45,080 bases of DNA from Akkermansiaceae bacterium UBA5020. Lineage in GTDB: Bacteria > Verrucomicrobiota > Verrucomicrobiia > Verrucomicrobiales > DEV007. Shown piece after piece: positions 1 to 9,061 of the stretch. Location: NCBI GenBank assembly GCA_002396885.1, contig DGXY01000103.1:1-45080 (forward strand). The letters are read 5' to 3'. Each line of letters starts with the position of its first letter. Position 1 is the stretch's first letter. Made by a program: the position numbers and the translations under genes. Under the pieces are notes generated by a model. That model was not told the origin of the DNA. It made no database searches and saw only the letters and a program-made list of their open reading frames with translations.

Positions 1-217
1 ACTTCATGCCATCACGGAAACTCACTGAATCGTGGGGGATGGCTGCAATGCTTTTTTTCCGTGAATTCCGTGCCTTCCGTGGGCTGCATTCACGGAACTT
101 GGTTTGAAGCGCCTTGGAGAAACTCCCGCAGCACGAAAGTAAGGAGGCGGGACACTCCTGTCCCGCTTCGTCAGTCCACCGGAGGGCGATCGCAGTCACC
201 TAATCCCGCGCTCCCTC
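1..217. other. Intergenic leader with CCGTG-type periodic repeat and REP-like hairpin
   Basis: No credible gene. Around 58-86 the unit TTCCGTG recurs about every 10 bases, and the inverted form (CACGGAA) occurs at 13-19 and 92-98. A hairpin lies at 147-166. The stretch lies downstream of the minus-strand DUF1501 gene, so it may serve as its 3' end, but no T-tract of terminator type is placed correctly. Confidence 0.5.
147..166. repeat. REP-like perfect hairpin
   Basis: Stem GCGGGACA (147-154) pairs perfectly with TGTCCCGC (159-166) around a CTCC loop. It is not followed by a T-run on either strand, so a REP-type palindrome is more likely than a terminator. A RAYT-type transposase relative is encoded 4.7 kb away, and similar short-loop hairpins occur near 31149 and 41927. 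Confidence 0.5.
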
Positions 218-1672
218 TCACGCCATCACCTCACGGATCGGATCGGCGCCTTCGACGCCGACGAGCTTGTGGTCGAGGCCGCCGAAGAAGAAGCTGAGCT
301 CGTTCGGATCGAGGCCCATCAGGCTGAGGATCGTCGCGTGGAGATTCTTCACGTGGAAGCGGTTCTCCACCGCCATCGACCCGAGTTCGTCGGTCTGACC
401 GACCGAGACACCGCCCTTCACCCCGCCGCCGGCCATCCACATCGTGAAACCGTAGCTGTTGTGGTCGCGCCCGGTGCCCTTCTCATATTCGGCGGTCGGT
501 TGACGGCCGAATTCACCGCCCCAGACCACGAGGGTGTCCTCGAGCATGCCGCGGCGCTTGAGGTCCATCAGCAATCCCGCGATCGGCTTGTCGGTCGCAC
601 CGGCGTGCCGGTTGTGATTTGTTTCGAGATCACCGTGGGCGTCCCAGTTCTGGTCGTTGTGGGCGCCACCCGAATAGATCTGGATGAAACGGGTGCCTCG
701 CTCGACGAGGCGCCGGGCGAGGAGACACTTCCGTCCAAAGTCCGCCGTCTCCTTGCGGTCCATCCCGTAGAGCGCGCGGGTCTCCTCGCTCTCCTCCTCC
801 ACCGCGATGGCTTCGGGTGCGGTCGCTTGCATGCGGTAGGCGAGTTCGTAGCTCGCGATGCGGGCCGACAGGTTCGTGTTGTCAAAACGCGGCGAGAGGT
901 GGCCTGCATTGAGGTGGTTGAGCGAATCGATGAGCAGTCGCTGCTCCGGCGCCGGCATGCCCTCGACGTGCTCGAGATTGAGGATGGGGCTGCCCTGCGA
1001 GCGGAAGACGGTGCCCTGGTAGCTCGCCGGCATGAAGCCCGAGGTCCAATTCTTCGCCCCAGAAATGGGACCGCCGCTCTGGTCCAACATCACCACATAG
1101 CCGGGTAGGTTCTGGTTCACCGAACCGAGACCGTAGTTCACCCAAGATCCGAGGGACGGGTGACCGCTGATGAGCGATCCACTGTTCATCATCAGCAGGG
1201 CCGATCCATGGATGGGCGAATCGGCCGTCATTGAATGGAGGAAGGCGATGTCGTCGACACATCCCCCGACGTGGGGAAAGAGATCGGAGACATACTTCCC
1301 GCACTGGCCGTAGGGTTTGAACTTCCACTTCGGCTCGACGATACGGCCCTCGTTCTTTTTGCCACCGCGACCGAAGGTCTTCACCGAGATCGTCTTCCCG
1401 TCCATCCCGACCATCTCCGGCTTGTAGTCGAAGGTATCGATGTGGCTCGGACCGCCATACATGAACAGGAAGATGACGCTCTTGGCCTTGCCTTTCACCA
1501 TGGGCGGACGCGCCGCCAGTGGATTGGCACTCGATCCGAAGGCTTCCTTGAAAAATCCTTCGCCACTCAGCAATCCCGTCAGCGCCAGCGCGGGGAATCC
1601 GCCACCGACCGTGCCGAGGAACTCGCGACGGTTCACCCGTCCACAGAAATCAGGTTGTTTGCGACGTTTCAT
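218..1672 (-). CDS. DUF1501 family Tat-exported protein (copy 1)
   Basis: 484 residues. The N-terminus has a twin-arginine signal (NRREFLGTVGGG near residue 14 followed by a hydrophobic stretch), so the folded protein is probably exported. The core carries DUF1501 hallmarks: FLFMYGGPSHIDTFDYKPE after the signal, the GAHNDQNWDAHGDL segment, and a VVWGGEFGRQPT...GRDHNSYGFT block near the C-terminus, resembling the sulfatase/alkaline-phosphatase-like fold. The start ATG lies 4 bases after the stop of the PSD1 gene, so the two are one transcription unit. This pairing is typical of Planctomycetes and Verrucomicrobia. A role in degrading complex polysaccharides has been suggested for such pairs, but the biochemical activity is not established. 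Confidence 0.93.
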   Translation of the reverse strand: MKRRKQPDFCGRVNRREFLGTVGGGFPALALTGLLSGEGFFKEAFGSSANPLAARPPMVKGKAKSVIFLFMYGGPSHIDTFDYKPEMVGMDGKTISVKTFGRGGKKNEGRIVEPKWKFKPYGQCGKYVSDLFPHVGGCVDDIAFLHSMTADSPIHGSALLMMNSGSLISGHPSLGSWVNYGLGSVNQNLPGYVVMLDQSGGPISGAKNWTSGFMPASYQGTVFRSQGSPILNLEHVEGMPAPEQRLLIDSLNHLNAGHLSPRFDNTNLSARIASYELAYRMQATAPEAIAVEEESEETRALYGMDRKETADFGRKCLLARRLVERGTRFIQIYSGGAHNDQNWDAHGDLETNHNRHAGATDKPIAGLLMDLKRRGMLEDTLVVWGGEFGRQPTAEYEKGTGRDHNSYGFTMWMAGGGVKGGVSVGQTDELGSMAVENRFHVKNLHATILSLMGLDPNELSFFFGGLDHKLVGVEGADPIREVMA

Positions 1673-1676
1673 GGGA

Positions 1677-4655
1677 TCAATCGAGGTAGATGAATTCGTT
1701 CAGGTTCAGGGCGAGCAAGGCGATGCGATCGAGAGCCGCCTCTTCGGAAAGTCCCGATTTTTCACGCAGTTCGCTATGGAAAGTGACGAGGTGGGCGAGC
1801 TCGTCCTCGCGGGCGTCGCGTTGCAGGACGACACGCAGGCCTGAGGCGATCTGACCACGCAGGTCGCCGCCGGTCTCCCGCATGCGCGAAGCGAGAATGC
1901 GGGCCTGGTCGTTGACGAAGGCGGAATTCAAGAGGCTGAGCGCCTGGGTCGGAACCGTCGTCGTGAATCGCACCGCGCAACCGGTGTCGGTGTCGGCCTG
2001 GTCGAAATCGGCCAGCATCTGGTAGCGGAGGCTGCGCTTCACGTGAACGTAGAGGGATCGCCGGAAATGCTCCGCCGGATCCTGCGAGACCGGCCAGCCC
2101 GCCCCCGGACGGGATGCGGTCGCCAACACCTCTGCGGGAAGCGGCGGATAAACCCAATCGCCACCGGTCTTCAGGTTCAAATTTCCTGACACAGCCAGAA
2201 TCGAATCGCGCAGTTCCTCCGCGGTGAGACGGCGCATGTCGTAACGCCAGAAGTTGAGGTTGCGGGGATCCTTCTCCAGATTCGCCGACTCCGGCTCGGA
2301 GGACAGGCGGTAGGTGCGACTCATGAGGATGAGGCGGTGCATCGCTTTCATGTCCCAGCCGCTTTTCACAAATTGGCCAGCGAGCCAATCAAGCAACTCC
2401 GGATGGGTCGGCTTTTCCCCGAGCTTTCCGAAATCGGAGGTGGTCGCGACAATCCCCCGGCCGAAATGATGCTGCCAGATCCGGTTCGCCATCACTCGTG
2501 AGGTGAGCGGATTCGAGGGATCAACCATCCATTTCGCGAGTTCGAGACGCCGTCCCGACGAAGCCCGGCCATCACGCTCCACCGCTGTCGCCGCGAGTGG
2601 TTTCGGATCCGAACCCTCGGGCGTGAGCACCGCCGGCACCCCCGGGACCATTGGCTCGCCCGGAGCATGGGCACTGCCACGCGCATGGATCGGCATCGGT
2701 CCGGGGTCCGGGCCCGATTCGGTGACGGCATTGATCGCCACGCCTGCCTCGGCCTTGCGCCAATTCGTGATCTCGTCGTTGATCCGCTTGTAGTCGGCGA
2801 CGAGGTCCTTTCCGCCGTGCTTGCGGATCGCCGGGGCATGCTCTTTCAAACCGGATCCGGCGAGCAGGTTTGCGAAGGAATCGATCGCCGCAACTCCGGT
2901 TCGCAGGGCGAGATCGATGTATTGCCCTCCCCCGCTCTGGCGACAATACACCGCGATGACATTGCGCCCGGTCTGGAGCGCGTTCATGGCAGTCTTCGGC
3001 AAAACCACCGTCTCGTAGGCGGTGAGGAATCCCTTCGCTTCGTGGATCAGGTTGCCGTTCAGGTAAACTTCGACGTCCTCGTCGTGATGGATCTCGAGCA
3101 CGAGCGACTCGGGCAGGGTCTCGAGACCAAAGGTGGTGCGCATCCAGATTTCGGAAGTTTTCCACTCCGTCACCTCGACGGAACCGGGCGGCTTGCCCCG
3201 ACCAAACCCCGAACGTCCCTTGAACCAAGACTTGTTCACGAAACCGACCTCACGCCAGTCGTCGGAGGGTTTCTCGGTGGTGTAAGACCATTCCACACCC
3301 CCCTTCCTTGCATCCTCGACCAGGGTCGTCACCGGAGAGGACGCCCCCTGCCCTAACACACCCGCCTTTTCGAGAGCGGCGCGGATCTGTTGCTCAACGA
3401 GGAGTTTCTCCGCCTCAAGTGAGGCGATTTTTTCTTTCCTCGTCAACTCGAAAGCCGCCTTCTCTTCCGGACTGGCCCAGTTCACCATCGTCCCCTCGGT
3501 GCGGTAATGGGTGACTCCTTTGAAGAAGGACATGAAGGAGTAATAATCCTTCTGCGAAATCGGATCGGCCTTGTGATCGTGACAACGCGAGCAGTTCAGC
3601 GAGGTCGCGAGGAAGGTCTCGCTCGTGATCTGGACGTTGTCGGCGAGGACATCATAGACGTGCTGCTCTCGGTCCGCCGGTTCGTCGTCCCATTGCATGA
3701 GACGGTGGTAGCCCGTGGCGACGACTGATCGCATCGTCGGTTCGGCGATCTCATCACCGGCGATCTGTTCGATCACGAACTGGTCGTAAGGCAGGTTGGA
3801 ATTGAAGGCATCGACCACGTAGTCGCGATAGCGCCAGATCTGCGGTTTGGGATTGTCACGCTCGAAGCCGTTCGACTCCGCGTAGCGCACCAGGTCGAGC
3901 CAGTGACGTGCCCATTTTTCGCCGTATTGGGGACGAGCGAGGAGTTCCTCGACGACCGCGGCATAGGCGGCATCGGGATCCTTGGCCGAGGCTGCGACAA
4001 AAGCCGCGACTTCCTCCGGCGTCGGCGGCAGACCGATGAGATCATAGTGGAGCCGCCGTACCAGCACCTCGGGTTTGGCGAGCGGATTCGGAGTGAGGCC
4101 CTCGCGCTCGAGTTGCGCCCTGACAAAGGCATCGATTCCGTTTCCGTTCCAGGCGGCATCGGCGACTTTCGGCGGAGCCCCCGGAGCGACAGGACGATAG
4201 GCCCACCATTGCCGGTCTTCTTCCTTCACCGTGAACCCACGGCGTTCCGTGGTAGCGCCCTTGATCTCCATGGACGCATCATAGGGAGCGCCCATCTCCA
4301 TCCAGTGGGCGAGGGTCGCGAGAGCCTCGTCGGAGAGCTTGCCCTTCGGCGGCATCTGATGATCGGCGTCCTTGTAGCTGACCATCTCGAGCAGCACGCT
4401 CGCGGCCGGATCATCGGCCTTGTAGGCGGCGCCATAGTGTCCGCCCTGCAGAAGCCCCTCACGGCTTGTCACGCGGAAGTCCCCCTTCAACTCGTCCCCG
4501 CCCCCGTGGCATTTGAAACAGTTCTCTTTCAGGATCGGAAAAACCTTCTCGGCGTAATAGGCGCGACCGGCCTCGTCGTCCGCCCTGACGAGAGAGGCTT
4601 GCCCCAGCATCGCGAGAGAGGACAGAAGCGCGAAGATGAAAGAGGGTTGAGTCAT
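1677..4655 (-). CDS. PSCyt1-DUF1549-DUF1553 (PSD1) cytochrome-type exported protein (copy 1)
   Basis: 992 residues from the ATG at 4655, which is chosen over an upstream in-frame start because it begins a clean Sec signal (MTQPSFIFALLSSLAMLGQ, cleavage near ADD). Domains in order: planctomycete cytochrome C with a haem motif CFKCH at residues 46-50; DUF1549 (FVRAQLEREGLTPNPLAKPE and RRLHYDLIGLPPTPEE); a second C-x-x-C-H at CSRCH; a central beta-rich insert (VYLNGNLIHEAKG...NVIAVYC) like a glycoside-hydrolase sugar-binding jelly roll; and C-terminal DUF1553 (NPLTSRVMANRIWQHHFGRG, THPELLDWLA). It ends 4 bases before the DUF1501 gene. It probably works at the cell surface or periplasm with its DUF1501 partner. 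Substrate unknown. Confidence 0.92.
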   Translation of the reverse strand: MTQPSFIFALLSSLAMLGQASLVRADDEAGRAYYAEKVFPILKENCFKCHGGGDELKGDFRVTSREGLLQGGHYGAAYKADDPAASVLLEMVSYKDADHQMPPKGKLSDEALATLAHWMEMGAPYDASMEIKGATTERRGFTVKEEDRQWWAYRPVAPGAPPKVADAAWNGNGIDAFVRAQLEREGLTPNPLAKPEVLVRRLHYDLIGLPPTPEEVAAFVAASAKDPDAAYAAVVEELLARPQYGEKWARHWLDLVRYAESNGFERDNPKPQIWRYRDYVVDAFNSNLPYDQFVIEQIAGDEIAEPTMRSVVATGYHRLMQWDDEPADREQHVYDVLADNVQITSETFLATSLNCSRCHDHKADPISQKDYYSFMSFFKGVTHYRTEGTMVNWASPEEKAAFELTRKEKIASLEAEKLLVEQQIRAALEKAGVLGQGASSPVTTLVEDARKGGVEWSYTTEKPSDDWREVGFVNKSWFKGRSGFGRGKPPGSVEVTEWKTSEIWMRTTFGLETLPESLVLEIHHDEDVEVYLNGNLIHEAKGFLTAYETVVLPKTAMNALQTGRNVIAVYCRQSGGGQYIDLALRTGVAAIDSFANLLAGSGLKEHAPAIRKHGGKDLVADYKRINDEITNWRKAEAGVAINAVTESGPDPGPMPIHARGSAHAPGEPMVPGVPAVLTPEGSDPKPLAATAVERDGRASSGRRLELAKWMVDPSNPLTSRVMANRIWQHHFGRGIVATTSDFGKLGEKPTHPELLDWLAGQFVKSGWDMKAMHRLILMSRTYRLSSEPESANLEKDPRNLNFWRYDMRRLTAEELRDSILAVSGNLNLKTGGDWVYPPLPAEVLATASRPGAGWPVSQDPAEHFRRSLYVHVKRSLRYQMLADFDQADTDTGCAVRFTTTVPTQALSLLNSAFVNDQARILASRMRETGGDLRGQIASGLRVVLQRDAREDELAHLVTFHSELREKSGLSEEAALDRIALLALNLNEFIYLD

Positions 4656-4808
4656 GTCAGGGAGAGGGTTCGGTAGAACCGATTGCGGTGCAAGACTAAC
4701 CCACGGAATCCACGGAGTCTTGTCCCAACGAGGGTGCCATTTGTAAAAATACGACATCCACCCCCGCTTCCCGTTCACGCAATCACGGCAAATTCACCCG
4801 TCGTAATC

Positions 4809-4825
4809 AATTAACCAGCTTAATT
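4809..4825. promoter_or_regulatory. AT-rich dyad upstream of the RAYT-like gene
   Basis: AATTAA (4809-4814) and TTAATT (4820-4825) form a perfect inverted repeat around CCAGC, 40 bases before the transposase start and in an unusually AT-rich spot for this window. It could be an operator or the element end recognised by the transposase. No function can be assigned from sequence alone. Confidence 0.3.
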
Positions 4826-4865
4826 ATTTGTTGCAAGTTACTCACGCTCCGCCGAGGTTTCTGAT

Positions 4866-5909
4866 ATGAGCATTCGCATCACGGGAACCGGGACATCTTA
4901 CTATCATTGTATCTCAAGAGTGGTGGATCGACGCTTCGTTTTTCAGGCGGACGAGAAAGAGGTATTCCGCTCAATTCTTCGCAAGCTCGAGGCGTTTACG
5001 GGCGTCAAGGTGGTGACTTATTGCGTGATGGGGAATCACTTTCACCTGCTCCTCATGGTCCCCGACCGGCAGATACTTGTCCCTCTCAACGCGGAGCGGC
5101 TGCTGGAGTTGTTGCCCCTGCTCTACGACAAGGCCACGGTCGAGATGGTTTCTCACGAGCTGGAGCTTGCGCGACGATCCGGCGATGTCGCCTTTGAGAA
5201 AGCACTTCTCGAACGCTACGAAAAACGGCGCGGCGATCTTTCGGTCTTTGTCAAGGAACTGAAACAACGGGTCTCGATCTTCATGAACAAGCGCTTCGAC
5301 CGCACTGGGACGCTCTGGGAGGGACGATTCAGAAGCATCCTTGTCGAAGGTGGTGAATCCGCGCTGCTCGCTGTGGCGGCCTACATCGACTTGAACCCAG
5401 TGCGCGCCAGCATCGTCAACCATCCCGAAGATTACCGCTGGAGCGGGTATGGCGAGGCGAATGGCTCAGGGAAAGGCTCGCGGAAGGCGCGCGTCGGCCT
5501 GGCCTCGATCCAGCGTGAATCGCTCGAGAATCCCGACTCGGCAATACCCTGGCCCGAGGTCCAGGAGCGCTACCGCCGCCTCCTTTACTTGTCTGGGGCC
5601 GAGGAACGCGACCATTCCGGCGCGATCTTACGGCGCGGCTTTTCTCAGGAGGAAATCTCTGAGGTGATCGATACCGCGACTCCCCTCCCCCTTTCCGTGA
5701 TGCTGCGGAGAAAAGTTCGCTACTTTTGTGACGGTGCGGTAGTGGGATCCGCGGACTTCGTGGAAGAGGTTTTCGAGGGCCTGCGAGCCTTGGGGCGGAC
5801 CGGCCCTTCCCGGAAAACCGGCGCGCGACGATTGCGTGGCGGCGATTGGGGCGAGCTACGGGTGCTGCGTGATCTACAAGTGCGCGTGTTCGATCCACCG
5901 ATCGAGTGA
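4866..5909 (+). CDS. REP-associated tyrosine transposase (RAYT)-like, Y1_Tnp/IS200 superfamily
   Basis: 347 residues. The HUH motif is at residues 58-60 in GNHFHLLLMVP. The family signature GTLWEGRFRSILVEGG...AAYIDLNPVRASIVNHPEDYRWSGY follows, with a long extra C-terminal region (about residues 210-347) that the short IS200 enzymes lack. At the place where many RAYTs carry the nucleophilic tyrosine (the helix before the GTLW motif) this protein has Val136 in KQRVSIFMN, so catalysis is uncertain or uses another Tyr. No flanking insertion-sequence ends are obvious, which fits a single-copy domesticated RAYT. REP-like hairpins elsewhere in the window are candidate substrates (inference). It converges on dnaE2 with 20 bases between the stops. 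Confidence 0.88.
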   Translation: MSIRITGTGTSYYHCISRVVDRRFVFQADEKEVFRSILRKLEAFTGVKVVTYCVMGNHFHLLLMVPDRQILVPLNAERLLELLPLLYDKATVEMVSHELELARRSGDVAFEKALLERYEKRRGDLSVFVKELKQRVSIFMNKRFDRTGTLWEGRFRSILVEGGESALLAVAAYIDLNPVRASIVNHPEDYRWSGYGEANGSGKGSRKARVGLASIQRESLENPDSAIPWPEVQERYRRLLYLSGAEERDHSGAILRRGFSQEEISEVIDTATPLPLSVMLRRKVRYFCDGAVVGSADFVEEVFEGLRALGRTGPSRKTGARRLRGGDWGELRVLRDLQVRVFDPPIE

Positions 5910-5929
5910 TTCTTCGCGACGCTGACACC

Positions 5930-8900
5930 TCAATGAAAATCGTGCGAAGCCGCCGCAGGCAGTAATTTGCCGATGACGATCGCCTCGATCCTCGTGGCCA
6001 TGAGATGGGTCGTTCCCTCGTCATCGCGCTGGACCCGCCCGTAGATGAGTAGAAAAAGCTCGGTCGTGATGACGAGACGGTATTTCTCGAAGGTATCGCT
6101 GTAGACGATGGCATTGGCGAGCCCGGTCTCGTCCTCGAGGGTGATGAAAACGACGCCCTTCGCCGTGCCGGGACGCTGCCGGCAGATGACGGCTCCGGCG
6201 GTGGTGGCCATGGCTCCGTCGGGCATGGTCGCGAGGACCGCGGCGGAAAGAATCCCGGGTGGCAATTCCGGACGGGCCAGCGCCATGGGATGTTTCCCGG
6301 TGGTGAGCCCCATCCCAGAGAAATCGGCGCGGATCCGCTCTTGGTAGGACATCTCGGGCAAGGGACTTTCCGCGACCTTGGCCGAGGCGAGGACCGCGGC
6401 CTCGGCGAACAGATCCCCCTGCTCGAGCGAGCGCGCCTCAACCGCCCAGAGCGCCTGACGCCGCGTCGACGCCAGTTTCGCGAGCGCCCCGACCGCCGCG
6501 AGCCGCCGCATCTCGGCCTGGCCGAAACCGGTCCGCTGCCGAAAATCCTCGAGCGAAACAAACCGACACCTTGAGCGCTCCCGCACCATCGCCCTGACAT
6601 TCGCCTCACCGAGACCGAGGACATTGACGAGTCCGAGCCGGATCGTCGCATCGTCGATGACTTCGCAGCCCCAATCCGAATCGACGACACAGGGTGGGAG
6701 AAAACGCAGCCCCCGCCGTTTTGCTTCCTGCACGAGGGTGGCAGGGGAATAAAAGCCCATCGGCTGGTTGTTGAGCAGTCCGGTATAAAACTCCGCGGCG
6801 CGATGCACCTTCAAATAGCTGCTCGCATAGGCGAGCAGGCCGAAGCTGATCGCATGCGACTCGGGGAATCCGTAGAGGGCGAAGGATCCGATCACCCGCA
6901 CGATCTTTTCCACCGCCGCGATCCCGACCCCACGTTCCTCGAGAGCCCGGCGCAGCTTCGCCTCAACCTTGCGCATGCGCTCGTGCGAGCGGTGGAAGCT
7001 GAGGGCGCGCCGCAGTTCCTCGGCCTCGCTCCCGCTGAAGTCGGCCATGACCATGGCCATTTTCAAGACCTGCTCCTGGAACATCGGCACGCCTAGGGTG
7101 CGCTCGAGCGTGGGCTGCAGCTTCGCGTCGATGTAGTCGATGGGCTCGCGGCCGGCGCGCCGCTCGAGGTAGGGATGGGCGAGTCCCCCCGCGATCGGTC
7201 CCGGCCGCACGATCGCCACCTCGATGACGACGTCGTAGAAACAGCGCGGCTGCATCCGGCGCAGGGTATTCATCTGGGCGCGGCTCTCGATCTGGAAGAC
7301 CCCGACGGTGTCGGCCGAGCACATCAGGTCGTAGGTGGCGGTGTCGTCCTTCGGAATTTGTGCGAGATCGACGGGGTGTCCCCGCGATCCGGCGAGGGCG
7401 AGAGTATCCTGCAGCACTGCCATCATCCCCAACCCTAACAAGTCCACCTTGATGATGCCCATGTCCTCGCAATCGTTCTTGTCCCACTGGACCACAGTGC
7501 GGCCGGGCATACTCGCGTTCTCGATCGGCACGACGGTGTCGAGGGCACCCTGACAAATCACCATGCCACCGGAGTGTTGCCCCAGATGCCGTGGCAGTCC
7601 GTAGACCTGCCCATAGAGCGTCGCGAGCGCTCCGGCTCGCGGATGCTCGGCGGTGATGCCGGACTGGGCGACCTGTTCGCTGAAGGCGAGGGTGTGCGGG
7701 TAGTCGCCGCTCGCGTAGAGATCGGAGAAACGTGCCAGCATCTCCTCGGGAAATTCGAGGACCTTGCCGATCTCGCGCACCGCGCTGCGTCCTCGATAGG
7801 TGATCACGTTCGCCGTCATCGCCGCGCCGTGGCGGCCGTAGCGCCGGTAGACTTCCTGGATAACCTGTTCACGCCGTTCTCCGCTCGGCAGATCGAGATC
7901 AATGTCGGGCCACGAGCGCCGCCCCTCGCTGAGAAAACGTTCGAAAAGCAGTTTCGCCCCGACCGGATCGACCGGCGTAATGCCGAGACAATAACAGACC
8001 GCGCTGTTTGCCGCGCTGCCCCTCCCCTGCACGAGGATGTCGTTCTCGCGGCAATACTTGACGAGGCTCCAGACGATGAGGAAATAGCCGCTGAAGCCGA
8101 GCCGCCCGATCAGATCGAGCTCGCGCGTGATCTGATCCTTCACCTCTCGTTTCAGCTTCCCATAACGCACCTTCGCGCCCCGCCAGGTCGTTTCGGCGAG
8201 GTAGCTCTCCATCGAGTGGCCCGGCGGCACCTCGTAGCGAGGGAATTCGTAGCCGAGATTCTCGAGCGAAAAATCGATCTCCTCGGCAAGGCGGCGCGTC
8301 CCGAGGATGGACTCGGGATGATCGTGAAAGAGTTCGACCATTTCCGCTGCGGTCTTCACGTGGCGTTCGCCATTCACCGCGAGGAGACGTCCCGCCGCAT
8401 CGAGAGTGGTGTGCTCGCGCAGGCAGGTGAAGACATCCTGCACCTGGCGGCTTTCGGGCCGGTCGTAGCAGACCCCGTTCGTCGCGAGCAAGGGGAGCCG
8501 ATGCGCGGCGGCGAGATCGACCTTGGCGCGAACGAGCGCTTCCTCACCACGGATGGCGTGACGCTGGAGTTCGACGTGGAGATGGCGTTCCGGGATCTGC
8601 GTTTTCATCTTCGCCAAGGCCCCCTCCATCCCGCGTCGGCCGTCCGCGCGCCAGCCTCGCTCGAGCGGTCCCTCGGCATCACCGGTGAGAAAAGCGACCT
8701 CCTCTGCGATGGCCTCGAGCTCGTTCCAGGCGATCGTGGCGGTGCCCTTCGCCGCCCGCAGCTGCGCCCGAGTGAGCAAACGCGAGACGGCACGATAACC
8801 CTCGCGCGATTTCACGAGGAGCGGGATGACCGATCCGTCCTCCATCGTCAGTTCCGTCCCGACGATGGCGCGGAAGCCGTTCTCTTTGGCCCGCTGGTGG

Positions 8901-9061
8901 AACCTGACTGAACCATAAAATCCGTTGCGGTCGCAGAGGGCGGCGGCGGTGAGACCACATTGTCCGGTCCGGTCGGCGAGCGACTCGGGTGAGGAAGCTC
9001 CCCGCAAAAAGCTGAAAGCGCTGCGCAGGTGGAGTTCGCGGTAATCGGATGGGTCAATCAT
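5930..9061 (-). CDS. dnaE2: Error-prone DNA polymerase III alpha-like, DnaE2
   Basis: 1043 residues from the ATG at 9061. A longer in-frame start exists, but this one overlaps the imuB stop by 8 bases (ATGATTGA) and begins with the typical YRELHLRSAFSFLRGAS. N-terminal PHP domain (about 1-200), then the C-family polymerase core with RGSAANSAVCYCLGI, the catalytic pair in PDIDLD (about residue 385-390) and the third acid in KVDLLGLGMM (about 537), then helix-hairpin-helix and an OB-fold-like C-terminus. Family members lack proofreading and carry out mutagenic translesion synthesis with ImuA and ImuB. Last gene of the imu cassette, presumably under SOS control from the boxes before imuA. Confidence 0.96.
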   Translation of the reverse strand: MIDPSDYRELHLRSAFSFLRGASSPESLADRTGQCGLTAAALCDRNGFYGSVRFHQRAKENGFRAIVGTELTMEDGSVIPLLVKSREGYRAVSRLLTRAQLRAAKGTATIAWNELEAIAEEVAFLTGDAEGPLERGWRADGRRGMEGALAKMKTQIPERHLHVELQRHAIRGEEALVRAKVDLAAAHRLPLLATNGVCYDRPESRQVQDVFTCLREHTTLDAAGRLLAVNGERHVKTAAEMVELFHDHPESILGTRRLAEEIDFSLENLGYEFPRYEVPPGHSMESYLAETTWRGAKVRYGKLKREVKDQITRELDLIGRLGFSGYFLIVWSLVKYCRENDILVQGRGSAANSAVCYCLGITPVDPVGAKLLFERFLSEGRRSWPDIDLDLPSGERREQVIQEVYRRYGRHGAAMTANVITYRGRSAVREIGKVLEFPEEMLARFSDLYASGDYPHTLAFSEQVAQSGITAEHPRAGALATLYGQVYGLPRHLGQHSGGMVICQGALDTVVPIENASMPGRTVVQWDKNDCEDMGIIKVDLLGLGMMAVLQDTLALAGSRGHPVDLAQIPKDDTATYDLMCSADTVGVFQIESRAQMNTLRRMQPRCFYDVVIEVAIVRPGPIAGGLAHPYLERRAGREPIDYIDAKLQPTLERTLGVPMFQEQVLKMAMVMADFSGSEAEELRRALSFHRSHERMRKVEAKLRRALEERGVGIAAVEKIVRVIGSFALYGFPESHAISFGLLAYASSYLKVHRAAEFYTGLLNNQPMGFYSPATLVQEAKRRGLRFLPPCVVDSDWGCEVIDDATIRLGLVNVLGLGEANVRAMVRERSRCRFVSLEDFRQRTGFGQAEMRRLAAVGALAKLASTRRQALWAVEARSLEQGDLFAEAAVLASAKVAESPLPEMSYQERIRADFSGMGLTTGKHPMALARPELPPGILSAAVLATMPDGAMATTAGAVICRQRPGTAKGVVFITLEDETGLANAIVYSDTFEKYRLVITTELFLLIYGRVQRDDEGTTHLMATRIEAIVIGKLLPAAASHDFH

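Noticed and set aside
4866..5909. Complete insertion sequence around the transposase gene
   Set aside because: No terminal repeats or target duplications were seen, and the gene has the long C-terminus of single-copy RAYT-like proteins.
7574..8911. 445-codon open frame on the plus strand across dnaE2
   Set aside because: Antisense shadow of a well-conserved polymerase gene in GC-rich DNA. The translation has no domain or signal and is rich in residues expected from mirrored codons.
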